DNA from: Saprospiraceae bacterium
GTDB lineage: Bacteria > Bacteroidota > Bacteroidia > Chitinophagales > Saprospiraceae
NCBI GenBank assembly: GCA_016710585.1
Contig: JADJVN010000046.1
Coordinates: 328,637-392,636, forward strand
Length of the DNA stretch: 64,000 bases
Reading direction: 5' to 3'
Part shown: in pieces, positions 16,191 through 25,467 of the stretch
Position numbering within the stretch: the stretch's first letter is position 1
Layout: each line of letters begins with the position of its first letter
Translations under genes and position numbers: made by a program
Notes under the pieces: generated by a model
What the model saw: the letters and a program-made list of their open reading frames with translations, nothing else
Told to the model about the DNA's origin: nothing
Databases searched by the model: none

Positions 16191-19082
16191 ATGAATTATA
16201 TTTTTTTTAATATAAAATTAATTGCTTTCTTTTATTTTATGACTTCTTTTATTATTTATGGACAAATTATTGACCATAAATTAGGAGAATTTATTGTTAA
16301 ATTGAAGCAGGATGTCCCTATTCAAGAATTTTTAGAATCTAAATCAAATTTCAAAAAGAATAATTTTAATTTAGAAATAAAGCAATGTGTCTCTCATGAA
16401 TGGAATATTTGGTTATTAAAAAATGACTTTACAAAGTATAATGAATTCAATGTGCTAAATGCACTGAACAAAGATAATACAATAGTCGCCGCACAATTCA
16501 ATCATATTTTACATTATAGGGTAAAACCAAATGATAAGCAGTATTCAGACCAATGGTACCACTACAATATACTTAATTCAACTATAGATATGGATTCTGA
16601 AGAGGCATGGGATGCCATTACGGGAGGCGTTAATGAATTAGGTGATACAATTGCTATATGTGTGATAGATGGAGGCATAGATTTTGAGCATGAAGAATTT
16701 CAAGCTAATATCTGGCGAAACTCAATGGAAATCGCTGGAAATTTGCTAGATGATGACAAGAATGGGTATATTGATGATGTGTTTGGGTGGAATACTTTTT
16801 CGCAATCAGATCAACATAGCAAAGATTTGCATGGAACTTCAGTATCTGGCTTAGCTGCAGCAAGAGGAAATAATAATATAGGGATAACAAGTAATTCATG
16901 GAATACAAAACTTGTCTTTGTGACTGGTGGCTCAGACGAAGCTAATGCAATTGAATCTTATACATATCCTTGGAAATTAAGAAAGACTTACAATGAAACC
17001 AACGGAACTGCTGGAGCATTCATTGTTGCTGTAAATAGCTCTTGGGGACGCAATAATGGAAAACCAGATGAAGCGCCGCTTTGGTGTGCAGTTTATGATA
17101 GTTTAGGCAATGCTGGAATTGTTTCTGTTGCAGCTACGGCAAATCAATCAACTAATGTAGATATTTATGGAGACTTGCCTACAAGTTGTCCAAGTGATTA
17201 TCTTCTGACTGTAACTAATATTAATGAATTCAATCAGCTGGTCAATGATGCAGCCTATGGAAAAAACTCAATAGATATAGGGGCTTATGGTGAAAACGTC
17301 ATTACCACTATATTAGATAATAAATATAGGACTGTTTCAGGCACAAGCTACGCTTCACCTCAAGTATTAAGCGCCATAGCTTTAGTCTATGCAATGCCTT
17401 GCAATAGACTTAGTGATCTTTCTAAGTCAAACCCTCCATTAGCTGCACTAGAGGTAAAAGACATTATTTTAAAAGGGGTTCGATATAATGCTTCTATTTA
17501 TAATAAAACTGTAAGTGGAGGCGTGCTCAATTTAAATAATGCTGTCCTCTTAAGTTCACCACTGCAATTATTAGCTATTGAAAAAACTGAGGCAAGTTTT
17601 ATTTTTAACTCAAAATTATTGTCATATCCAATAATTTTCCAATATAAAAAACTAAATGATTCAATGTGGACAGAAATTGAAATTAATGATAATAAAGCTT
17701 TCAAAATTTCAAATCTAGAATCATGCACTGAATACAATTATCGATTTAAAGGTGCTTGTCCAAGATTTATAAATAATTATAGTCAAATTGAGCGATTTAA
17801 AACAAAAAATTGTTGTGAAGCTATTTCAAGAATACATGCCACAATTATTTCTAGTGACAATATTAAAATTCAATTTGAAAACAATAGTTCGGGTGACACA
17901 ACACTTTGTCTTGTTAAACCAGCAAGTAGTATAACTTGGGACACGATTCAGTTTTTAAATCTAGCTAATGAAATTACATTAAAGCATTTATACCCTTGCA
18001 ATATTTATGACTTAAAATTTATATCAAGTTGCATCAATTCTGATATAAAAATAGAAAGTGAAAGTATTCAAATTATAAATTCAAATTGTTTGAATTGTTC
18101 GTTGTCTAATATTTGTTTGCGTAGAAAAATGCTTTCTAGTTTAGAATGGATCGAAAGCATTGAGGTAAATAGTTTAAAACATACTTCAGGAAATAATGAT
18201 GGTTATGGCAACTTTATTGCTACGAATAAGTCATGGAATTTAATAAAAAATCAGCTAAATAATTTCAGACTTACTGCAGGCTATGATAGTGATACAAGTT
18301 TATTATCATTGGCTGTATATATTGATTTTAACCAAGATGGAATTCTTGATAATGAGTTGATCAACACATCTAATCTCGATACTTTCAGGTCAATAATTAA
18401 TTTTAATTTCATGATTCCATCAATAGCAAAAACTGGAAAATGTAGAATGAGAGTTATTGCGAGGTATGCTGAGTTTAATCACAGCACACCGGCCATGTGT
18501 AGTTCTATTGCTGACTTTGGTGAATTTGAGGATTACTGCATCAATATTCTTGAAAGTCCATGTGATACTGAGACTGAAGCAATAATCTCAAGTATTACAG
18601 AAAATACTTGCAGTGTTCAAACAAAACCAAATCTTGATATTGTGTATCGATATAGAGAAAATTTTTCACCTTTTTGGTCAAACCCAATTATTGGTAAAAA
18701 CCTAATAAGTTTGCAAAATTTAAGGGAATGTACGAAATATGAACTTGAACTTGCTTCAATTTGCGCTAATGAGATCAACCCACTTAAGCTGTACTTTAAG
18801 ACTAAAGGATCAACTTGCGAAACTCTAGTGAATAATGAACATCAAAATAAAATTGAAGTATTTCCCAATCCGACTAAAAATATTTTTGAAATACACAATA
18901 ACAACTTAGAGGTCAAAGAAATAAATGTATATAATATTAATGGAAAACTATGCATCTCTAATTTAGGAGGTTTTACTGAACGAATAATTGTGAATTCAAA
19001 TTTACTCACTCCAGGTATTTATTTCGTCGTAATAAAACTAAAAAATGGAATATCCAAAATCATAAAAGTTAGTAAACTTTAA
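16191..19082 (+). CDS. T9SS-secreted subtilisin-family serine protease with GEVED domain
   Basis: A 963-residue S8 protease. After a leader (about 1-24) and a propeptide-like region, the catalytic triad appears as Asp160 in CVIDGGID, His214 in LHGTSVSG and Ser386 in SGTSYASPQ. Fibronectin-III-like segments follow (two CTEYNYRFKGAC-type ends), then a GEVED domain around FNQDGILDNE to FGEFEDYC (about 705-790). A T9SS type A sorting domain begins at VFPNPTKNIFEI and runs to the end. It is an extracellular endopeptidase; the substrate is unknown. The downstream gene is convergent, with only three bases between stops. Confidence 0.9.
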   Translation: MNYIFFNIKLIAFFYFMTSFIIYGQIIDHKLGEFIVKLKQDVPIQEFLESKSNFKKNNFNLEIKQCVSHEWNIWLLKNDFTKYNEFNVLNALNKDNTIVAAQFNHILHYRVKPNDKQYSDQWYHYNILNSTIDMDSEEAWDAITGGVNELGDTIAICVIDGGIDFEHEEFQANIWRNSMEIAGNLLDDDKNGYIDDVFGWNTFSQSDQHSKDLHGTSVSGLAAARGNNNIGITSNSWNTKLVFVTGGSDEANAIESYTYPWKLRKTYNETNGTAGAFIVAVNSSWGRNNGKPDEAPLWCAVYDSLGNAGIVSVAATANQSTNVDIYGDLPTSCPSDYLLTVTNINEFNQLVNDAAYGKNSIDIGAYGENVITTILDNKYRTVSGTSYASPQVLSAIALVYAMPCNRLSDLSKSNPPLAALEVKDIILKGVRYNASIYNKTVSGGVLNLNNAVLLSSPLQLLAIEKTEASFIFNSKLLSYPIIFQYKKLNDSMWTEIEINDNKAFKISNLESCTEYNYRFKGACPRFINNYSQIERFKTKNCCEAISRIHATIISSDNIKIQFENNSSGDTTLCLVKPASSITWDTIQFLNLANEITLKHLYPCNIYDLKFISSCINSDIKIESESIQIINSNCLNCSLSNICLRRKMLSSLEWIESIEVNSLKHTSGNNDGYGNFIATNKSWNLIKNQLNNFRLTAGYDSDTSLLSLAVYIDFNQDGILDNELINTSNLDTFRSIINFNFMIPSIAKTGKCRMRVIARYAEFNHSTPAMCSSIADFGEFEDYCINILESPCDTETEAIISSITENTCSVQTKPNLDIVYRYRENFSPFWSNPIIGKNLISLQNLRECTKYELELASICANEINPLKLYFKTKGSTCETLVNNEHQNKIEVFPNPTKNIFEIHNNNLEVKEINVYNINGKLCISNLGGFTERIIVNSNLLTPGIYFVVIKLKNGISKIIKVSKL

Positions 19083-19085
19083 ATC

Positions 19086-20297
19086 TTACTCATGTTCTCT
19101 TAGTTTGAGATCTAGTTTTACATTAAATGAATCTCTTTGTGTATCATTTTCATTAATTTTTTGAGTTTGTAATTGAGGCTGACCAGCATCTACCCAAGCA
19201 GAGGTCCAAATTGAGCCTATCGCCAAAATACTTTCTCTCATTCGATCTTCAACTTGATTATCTAGGAGTGCATTATATAATTTTGTATAATTTTCACATG
19301 GAAGTTTTGTCAAGACTCCAAGTCGACTTTCAAAACAGTATTGTTGTTCTTTTGGATATTCCATACTTATTCTTTTCTCAATAAGCAAGACACTATCCAC
19401 ATAAGAATGACTTTTCAATATTGCATTCCAAAAAAAATCTCTTTTATTCTCAATATAACTAGCGCCTCCAACTAAAAAATCATACTCTTTCTCTGCAAGC
19501 AATTCAGGAATTCTGCTTTCCCAAAACGCATGAACTCCATCTTGGTTTGTCAACTGACCATTGTAATTTTTTGTAGTATGCAATGGAACATGAGCGTCTC
19601 CAATATAGTGACCTATGTCTGATGAGAGTTTAAGAATTTGAATATAGTTTTTATTCTCAAAAGCAGTTACCAATCTGCTATAAGTTTGCTCAAGTGAATA
19701 AGGCAATATTCCATGCTTTGTAAAATTATCATCAATCCAAATTTTATAATCCCCAAAATCTGCATAGTTCTTTAAACTATCTGTTGAAACAATCCATTGC
19801 ACACTTTCATATTCTCTCCATGCAATATTTCTCATCCATCGACTAAAAAAAATTAAGTCTACTTCATTTTTTAACAAAAGAAATTTATTTAAAACAGCTT
19901 GATTAAAGATTAATTTATTATCCTTATATGCTAAAGTGTCAAACATCAATATTGAATCTCGATCATTAATCAAGTAAAAGTTTGAATGAAAAATTATTGC
20001 ATGGTATAAATCTCGACTCAAGGGCTTTGCATCTGCACCTGTCCAAGCATCAAGGTCAATATAATGTTTTATAGCCTCCCCATTAACTGCATACCTTCGT
20101 TTGTCAGGATCTACTGCATGATCAGAAATAAATTGAATATTCGATTTGTAAAACTCAATTAAATCACTTGGCAAGGTATAAACTGCCATTCGATTAATTA
20201 GTTTATGTCCATAAAAACCCCAGTCATCAGATGGTATTTTAAAAGCCAGAGTTATGGCTATAGTAGCTATTATTGGTATAAATTTCTTTAGCGACAT
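19086..20297 (-). CDS. S1/P1-type zinc nuclease family protein
   Basis: A 403-residue exported protein of the S1/P1 nuclease-phospholipase C superfamily, whose members use three zinc ions. The mature N-terminus begins WGFYGHKLINRMAVYTLP, the classic W..GH block. DIGHYIGDAHVPLHTTKNYNG (about 220-240) carries the D.H.PLH zinc ligands, followed by GVHAFWES, where the family's usual Asp after the Trp is Glu. It is the last gene of the minus-strand run that includes gldA, gldF and gldG, 24 bases after DUF4340. Nuclease versus phospholipase activity cannot be told. Confidence 0.82.
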   Translation of the reverse strand: MSLKKFIPIIATIAITLAFKIPSDDWGFYGHKLINRMAVYTLPSDLIEFYKSNIQFISDHAVDPDKRRYAVNGEAIKHYIDLDAWTGADAKPLSRDLYHAIIFHSNFYLINDRDSILMFDTLAYKDNKLIFNQAVLNKFLLLKNEVDLIFFSRWMRNIAWREYESVQWIVSTDSLKNYADFGDYKIWIDDNFTKHGILPYSLEQTYSRLVTAFENKNYIQILKLSSDIGHYIGDAHVPLHTTKNYNGQLTNQDGVHAFWESRIPELLAEKEYDFLVGGASYIENKRDFFWNAILKSHSYVDSVLLIEKRISMEYPKEQQYCFESRLGVLTKLPCENYTKLYNALLDNQVEDRMRESILAIGSIWTSAWVDAGQPQLQTQKINENDTQRDSFNVKLDLKLREHE

Positions 20298-20321
20298 TTA
20301 TTAACTTTAGGTAAAGTTAAA

Positions 20322-21329
20322 TTATTTTCTCAATAAATCAGAAAGTCCGTATGCTAAATCACCTAATTGACTGTATTGCAGCAAAAAAAACTCCCCATCA
20401 TTTCTATTTCCAAACATTCTGAAAAATGTTTTTCCTTGTAGAAACTCCTTAGATAAGTCAATTTTACCAGTCAATTCATTAATTGGGTAAATGTCAACAA
20501 TACTTTCTGACCCATTGATAAGTGTCACAGCGATTTTCACATAAGGAGTCATTGTAGAAATCTGACTTCGTTCAGGATTCGTATTTTCGATAGACTCAGT
20601 CCCAACTTCTGTATATGAAAGTAAATATTTTTTTAATAAACTTTTGTTTGCGTCTTTTACACTATTTTCCTTATAATCTTTTAGTACTAATTGTTCTTTA
20701 TCTTGTATAACTGTGAATGATTCTTGTGGATAAAATGGAAATATGACTTTAATTTGTTTTATCTGATTTTGATCTATCTTGAATAATGACCTATCTCTCC
20801 AGAAAATTTCTTCAATATCATATCTCGCCCGAACATTAGACACACCAGCTGGCAGCTTAACCACATAAGGTTGTTTACTTCCTTCCATCATCATATATAC
20901 TCCAGATTCATCATCTGTAACACCACCAATATAATAAACACGTAATACATTTTCATTATTATCAAAAACTTGCACTTTAAGTGCATAACTTGCAAACTCC
21001 ATTATTATTTCATCATAACTATTTTTTGGTGGAATCGAAGACATCTGGATTTTGGTTAAAGCTTCTAATAAATTATTGACAGGAGAAGCATATGTATCAT
21101 ATTTTCCATTAAGTATCCATTTATTGTTATTATTGCTTAAAACTAATGGCTCACTTCCCTTCTTTGTTAGAATTATTTTGGAAATTGAACTTACGTCATC
21201 AATAGCAAACTTTCGATCCCAAGTAAGCTTTTCCATTTTACCTTTATTATTGTATTGGGTCCAAATGAGTATCAAACCCAATAGACATAATGCAGCAATA
21301 ATATAGGTCCATTTATTAAATTTCATCAT
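20322..21329 (-). CDS. DUF4340 membrane-anchored protein linked to GldG
   Basis: A 335-residue protein with one N-terminal membrane helix (about 7-24) and a periplasmic beta-rich DUF4340 region: WILNGKYDTYASPVNNLLEAL (about 71-91), YYIGGVTDDESGVYMM, then an RARYDIEEIFWRDRSLF block. DUF4340 commonly sits beside or is fused to GldG-like ABC subunits. Its ATG overlaps the gldG stop by four bases, which supports coupled synthesis. Probable role: an accessory periplasmic part of the gliding-type ABC transporter (inference). Confidence 0.82.
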   Translation of the reverse strand: MMKFNKWTYIIAALCLLGLILIWTQYNNKGKMEKLTWDRKFAIDDVSSISKIILTKKGSEPLVLSNNNNKWILNGKYDTYASPVNNLLEALTKIQMSSIPPKNSYDEIIMEFASYALKVQVFDNNENVLRVYYIGGVTDDESGVYMMMEGSKQPYVVKLPAGVSNVRARYDIEEIFWRDRSLFKIDQNQIKQIKVIFPFYPQESFTVIQDKEQLVLKDYKENSVKDANKSLLKKYLLSYTEVGTESIENTNPERSQISTMTPYVKIAVTLINGSESIVDIYPINELTGKIDLSKEFLQGKTFFRMFGNRNDGEFFLLQYSQLGDLAYGLSDLLRK

Positions 21330-23032
21330 GTTAATTTGATATACTTATTTTTGCGATAATAAAAATTGCCAATTCCAAGTAAAGCTAAAAGTATTAATGG
21401 CAAAGCAACATTTAAAAATTGCCAAAAAGATTTTTCTTGTTCGACTTTAGGTCCGTTCAATAACCTTTGTTTTAATTCTTTAGATCTTGCGGATAAAATA
21501 TTTTTATCATTAGTTAGATATTCTAGAGCGTTAAGTATAAATTCTTTATTTCCATTTAAAGGCAATTCCTCAAATTTATTATAACCCATTGGCGCAAATT
21601 TCCCTGTACTTTTATCATATAAATTCTTCAAGATATCCCCATCTGCGACAACAATCATTTTATTATCTGGGCTTTGTGTTTTATACTCAATATTCATACT
21701 CTTTAGTCCATTAATCATTGACTCCTCGACTCGGTTTTCATAATTAGAGCTAAAATTCCCTTCAAGCAAATATGCTATGGGAAGATGCGGCTTATTAAAT
21801 TTCTCAATATCTGGTTTATATCTCAAAATATCGAAACTGACTTTCATCGGGTAAAGTTGAAATCTACTATATTGTGATGTAAATAAAAGCGGTGTTTTTA
21901 CAACATTGAATTTTGTTTTAACTGTATCTATAGAAGAAGGAAATTCTGAAAGAATGCGATCAATATTTCTGACAATTGGATGAGCAGATACAGGACCAAT
22001 TAAAGGGTGATAGTACCACGGAAATAACTCAACCTGTGGTTTACCTCCTTGCTTGCCGATGACTTGTGGGATTTTTGCACATTCGATATCTAAAACTAAA
22101 TTAGGTTCAATACGGACACCATATTTAAAGAGCATATCAGTTAGATTGACATCATTTACCTCTGGCATAATCTCTATTTTTGTATTTATAGAATCTAGAT
22201 TAATGCGCATCCCATCAACGAACCACAGTACTTTTCCACCATTCATAATATACTGATCAATTATGAATTTATTCCTTTCTGCAAATTTTTGTGTAGGTCT
22301 TACTACAATCAAAGCATCTACATAATTATCTAAAAACTTACTGCTATCAAGATTTATTCTGTCAAAATTATAATAAGGATAAATTGCAGATTCCAATGAT
22401 TTGATCTGCTCATCTTCTAACTCACCATTACCTTTAGTGATTAATATATTTTTCTTATTTGCAGTTAAGGCTTTCTGGACTCCATTAACAATCTTATACT
22501 CCAATAAAGAAATTGAACTACTTAAATTAGTTTCTTGATTTGCTCCATAAACATTTTCTAATAAATTAACACTAATCTTTCGTTCGCCGTAGTTTATAAT
22601 TGCATAAGGGTAAATAAGCTGTTCCTTATTTTCATTCGAACCCTTAATTCTAAGATTAACAGGAACAATTCCTGACTTCGCTAACTCCTTTTTTACTTCA
22701 TTGTTTTGGGCTTCTGAACCACTCAACGGATTCTCAATTTCAAACTCAAAATTGGAACTTATATTTTGAAATTGATTACAAATATCAATCGTACTTTGCT
22801 GTAATCTTTTAAACCCAGCAGGAAAATCTCCCGCTAGGAGAATTTTTACAAACACTGGATTAGGTAGATTTTCAATAGTAGATTTGGATTCTTTTGTTAA
22901 AAGAAACCGCTTGTCTGTTGTAATATCTATATAATAATAGTAGTATGCTGCCAGAATATTTATTAATATTAAAAGCCCTAATATGATAAATACTTTTGAT
23001 GTATTTTGAATTGATTCCATTGCTTTTCGCAT
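21326..23032 (-). CDS. gldG: Gliding-associated ABC transporter periplasmic subunit GldG
   Basis: A 568-residue protein with an N-terminal membrane helix (about 13-33), a large periplasmic part of the ABC-type uncharacterized transport family (GldG), including VDALIVVRPTQKFAERNKFIIDQYI and GGKVLWFVDGMRIN, and a C-terminal membrane helix (about 540-558). In Flavobacterium, GldA, GldF and GldG form an ABC transporter needed for gliding. It follows gldF after two bases and overlaps DUF4340 by four. A good assignment; the transported substrate is unknown in the family. Confidence 0.9.
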   Translation of the reverse strand: MRKAMESIQNTSKVFIILGLLILINILAAYYYYYIDITTDKRFLLTKESKSTIENLPNPVFVKILLAGDFPAGFKRLQQSTIDICNQFQNISSNFEFEIENPLSGSEAQNNEVKKELAKSGIVPVNLRIKGSNENKEQLIYPYAIINYGERKISVNLLENVYGANQETNLSSSISLLEYKIVNGVQKALTANKKNILITKGNGELEDEQIKSLESAIYPYYNFDRINLDSSKFLDNYVDALIVVRPTQKFAERNKFIIDQYIMNGGKVLWFVDGMRINLDSINTKIEIMPEVNDVNLTDMLFKYGVRIEPNLVLDIECAKIPQVIGKQGGKPQVELFPWYYHPLIGPVSAHPIVRNIDRILSEFPSSIDTVKTKFNVVKTPLLFTSQYSRFQLYPMKVSFDILRYKPDIEKFNKPHLPIAYLLEGNFSSNYENRVEESMINGLKSMNIEYKTQSPDNKMIVVADGDILKNLYDKSTGKFAPMGYNKFEELPLNGNKEFILNALEYLTNDKNILSARSKELKQRLLNGPKVEQEKSFWQFLNVALPLILLALLGIGNFYYRKNKYIKLT

Positions 23033-23034
23033 AT

Positions 23035-23766
23035 CTATAAAATTCTTGATTGTAAGTTAAGAATGCTAAGCCAGATAAAAAAGAAAATAAGAGAAAAGAA
23101 ATAGATTATATCTCTTGTATCAATCAATCCCCTACTGATACTTTCATAATGATGTTGCATCCCAATTCTCTGAATTAAATCATCTGTCTTTCCGAAAAAA
23201 ATTGATAGTTTAGAAAAGTAAAAAAAAGAATAAAACAATAAAAAGCATAACACAACACCTATGAGAAATGCAACAATTTGATTTTTTGTCAATGATGAGC
23301 AAAACAATCCAATCGATACATATGCTCCAGATAACAGCAGTAAGCCAATATAAGATCCAATGATAGCTCCATGATCTACATTACCGATTGGTGATGCCAA
23401 TTGGTAAATTGAAAAATAATATATAAGACTTGGGAATAATGCTATAATTACTAATACTAGACAGGCAAAATATTTTCCTAGAACTATATCTGTATAGGAG
23501 ATTGGCTTTGTAATTAATAATTCCATCGTACCATTCTGTAACTCTTCTGAAAAACTTCGCATTGTAATTGCTGGTATTAAAAACAAAAAAATTAATGGCG
23601 CAGTGAAAAATAATTGATCCAATGAAGCTGAATTATATTCCAAAATGCTAAAGTCGGGAAAAACCCATAACATCAAACCTAATAAAAGTACAAACACTCC
23701 GATTACAAAATACCCTATGAGTGAACTAAAAAAAACTCTCAATTCTTTGCGAGAAATTTCTAACAT
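23035..23766 (-). CDS. gldF: Gliding-associated ABC transporter permease GldF
   Basis: A 243-residue ABC-2-type permease with six hydrophobic helices. It starts with the typical RKELRVFFSSLIGYFVIG, then TMRSFSEELQNGTMELLITKPISYTDIVLGKY (about 68-99), the cytoplasmic coupling region of this family. It begins at the last base of the ATPase gene and is followed by gldG. It forms the membrane channel of the GldA-GldF-GldG transporter. Confidence 0.92.
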   Translation of the reverse strand: MLEISRKELRVFFSSLIGYFVIGVFVLLLGLMLWVFPDFSILEYNSASLDQLFFTAPLIFLFLIPAITMRSFSEELQNGTMELLITKPISYTDIVLGKYFACLVLVIIALFPSLIYYFSIYQLASPIGNVDHGAIIGSYIGLLLLSGAYVSIGLFCSSLTKNQIVAFLIGVVLCFLLFYSFFYFSKLSIFFGKTDDLIQRIGMQHHYESISRGLIDTRDIIYFFSLIFFFIWLSILNLQSRIL

Positions 23767-24692
23767 TATTTATCTCTCTTTTGCTGTGAAACAGTAAGTT
23801 CATTAAAAATAGATTCTACTGAACTTTTCTCTTTTTTGAGTTCTCTCAGTGTCCAATTATTCGCAACACTTTGATTAAAAATTAAATCCCTTACTTCAAT
23901 ATTATTTTTTGCAGTGATTTGATATTTATTCTTGCCTTTATCCTCTACTTTTACAACTCCTTCAATTTTCTTTAAAATAGAGATATCAATCCCTTGAGAA
24001 TATTCAAGTTGAATAATCTGCCTATCGTTCATATGATCTTGCAACTCTTCTATTGATTCATCTAAAACTTTTTGACCATGATTAATGATAATTACCCTAT
24101 CGCAAAGTGCATTAACTTCTTGCATGATATGAGTCGAAAAAATTAAGGTTTTTTCGTTGCCAATATTTCGTATTAAGTTACGTATCTCTACAAGCTGATT
24201 AGGATCCAGACCTGAAGTAGGTTCATCTAAAATCAAAACTTCAGGATCGTGTAGTAAAGCTTGTGCTAATCCAACTCTTTGTCTATAACCCTTGGATAAT
24301 GAAGAAATCAACTTATTTTGCTCTAAACTCAAACCAGTCATTTGAATCAGATTATCTACACGGTTCATCGGATTGACCACTTTTAGTAATCTTGCAAAGC
24401 CAATCAGGTACTCTCTGACATACATGTCTTTATATAAAGGATTATGCTCAGGAAGATATCCTATATTTCTTTTTACATCGATTGGTGAATCAATTATGTT
24501 ATAGCCACAAATTGTTGCACTTCCACTTGAAGGAGCTAGGAAAGTGGTTAACATTTTCATCGTCGTTGTTTTTCCGGCACCATTTGGTCCAAGAAAACCT
24601 AAAATCTTTCCTCTTTCGGCTGTAAACTTAAGATGATTCACAGCATATTGAGATCCATAAATTTTACTCAAATCGTTTACTACAACTGACAT
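23766..24692 (-). CDS. gldA: Gliding-associated ABC transporter ATPase GldA
   Basis: A 308-residue ABC ATPase: Walker A GPNGAGKTT (35-43), signature LSKGYRQRVGLAQALLHD, Walker B VLILDEPTSGLD and a switch His in STHIMQE. The C-terminal about 80 residues are the extension usual for GldA/CcmA-type subunits of ABC-2 exporters. It powers the transporter with the next two genes. Here gldA is joined to gldF and gldG, whereas Flavobacterium keeps gldA apart from gldFG (established knowledge). Confidence 0.92.
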   Translation of the reverse strand: MSVVVNDLSKIYGSQYAVNHLKFTAERGKILGFLGPNGAGKTTTMKMLTTFLAPSSGSATICGYNIIDSPIDVKRNIGYLPEHNPLYKDMYVREYLIGFARLLKVVNPMNRVDNLIQMTGLSLEQNKLISSLSKGYRQRVGLAQALLHDPEVLILDEPTSGLDPNQLVEIRNLIRNIGNEKTLIFSTHIMQEVNALCDRVIIINHGQKVLDESIEELQDHMNDRQIIQLEYSQGIDISILKKIEGVVKVEDKGKNKYQITAKNNIEVRDLIFNQSVANNWTLRELKKEKSSVESIFNELTVSQQKRDK

Positions 24693-24707
24693 TTGACAAA
24701 GTTAGTT

Positions 24708-25463
24708 TTATAAATTATTTGTATCTATAACGGATGAACTTATGGAACGTTGAGTCAAATCATCAATACATTCTATAAATTTTTCATATTGCCAAGCATT
24801 GTCAACAGAATATTCACCTATTTGCTCCCTTCGAAGGCTTTCCAAATATGCTCCATTAGAAAGTCGGTGTCCAAATTCATGCGCTATGGATCGGATATAA
24901 GTTCCCTTTGTACAACCAATACTAAAATATATAAGGGGTAACTTAATAGCTTCAATGGCAAATTTATAGATTTCAATTTCTTTTGCTTTAATTTCAACTT
25001 CTATACCTTTTCTCGCCATTTTATACGCTCTAACACCATTTACTTTGATCGCGCTATGAGCAGGAGGGGTAATCATTTGAGTTCCCATAAAACTGTTTGC
25101 AACAGACAAAATTTTATTTTCATCAATCTCACTGATATCATAAGTACTTTCAATTTCAGTTTCTTTATCATAACTAGGTCTTGTAGCACCAATATAAAAA
25201 GATCCTGAGTACAATTTTGATTGAGCTTGATAACTATCTATAATTTTTGTATCCTTGCCAGTGCATAATATGAGCATTCCAGTTGCAAGTGGATCTAAAG
25301 TTCCAGCATGGCCAATTTTTATTTTTGAATTAATATATTTTGAAATTTTCTTTCTAATTCCATTAACAATTTGAAAAGAAGTAAAGCCCAGTGGCTTATC
25401 AATAAAAATTGTAGCCCCATTTAAAAAATCAATTTCTTTAATATTTGCCTTTGTTACAATCAT
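24708..25463 (-). CDS. truB: tRNA pseudouridine(55) synthase
   Basis: Makes pseudouridine at U55 in the T-loop of tRNAs. The N-terminus IFIDKPLGFTSFQ (about 19-31) and catalytic block KIGHAGTLDPLATGML with Asp57 are diagnostic, followed by SYDKETEIES, GTQMITPPAHSAIKVNG and GTYIRSIAHEFG. At 251 residues it lacks the C-terminal PUA domain of longer enzymes. It sits four bases after dacB and 15 before gldA. Confidence 0.95.
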   Translation of the reverse strand: MIVTKANIKEIDFLNGATIFIDKPLGFTSFQIVNGIRKKISKYINSKIKIGHAGTLDPLATGMLILCTGKDTKIIDSYQAQSKLYSGSFYIGATRPSYDKETEIESTYDISEIDENKILSVANSFMGTQMITPPAHSAIKVNGVRAYKMARKGIEVEIKAKEIEIYKFAIEAIKLPLIYFSIGCTKGTYIRSIAHEFGHRLSNGAYLESLRREQIGEYSVDNAWQYEKFIECIDDLTQRSISSSVIDTNNL

Positions 25464-25467
25464 AAAA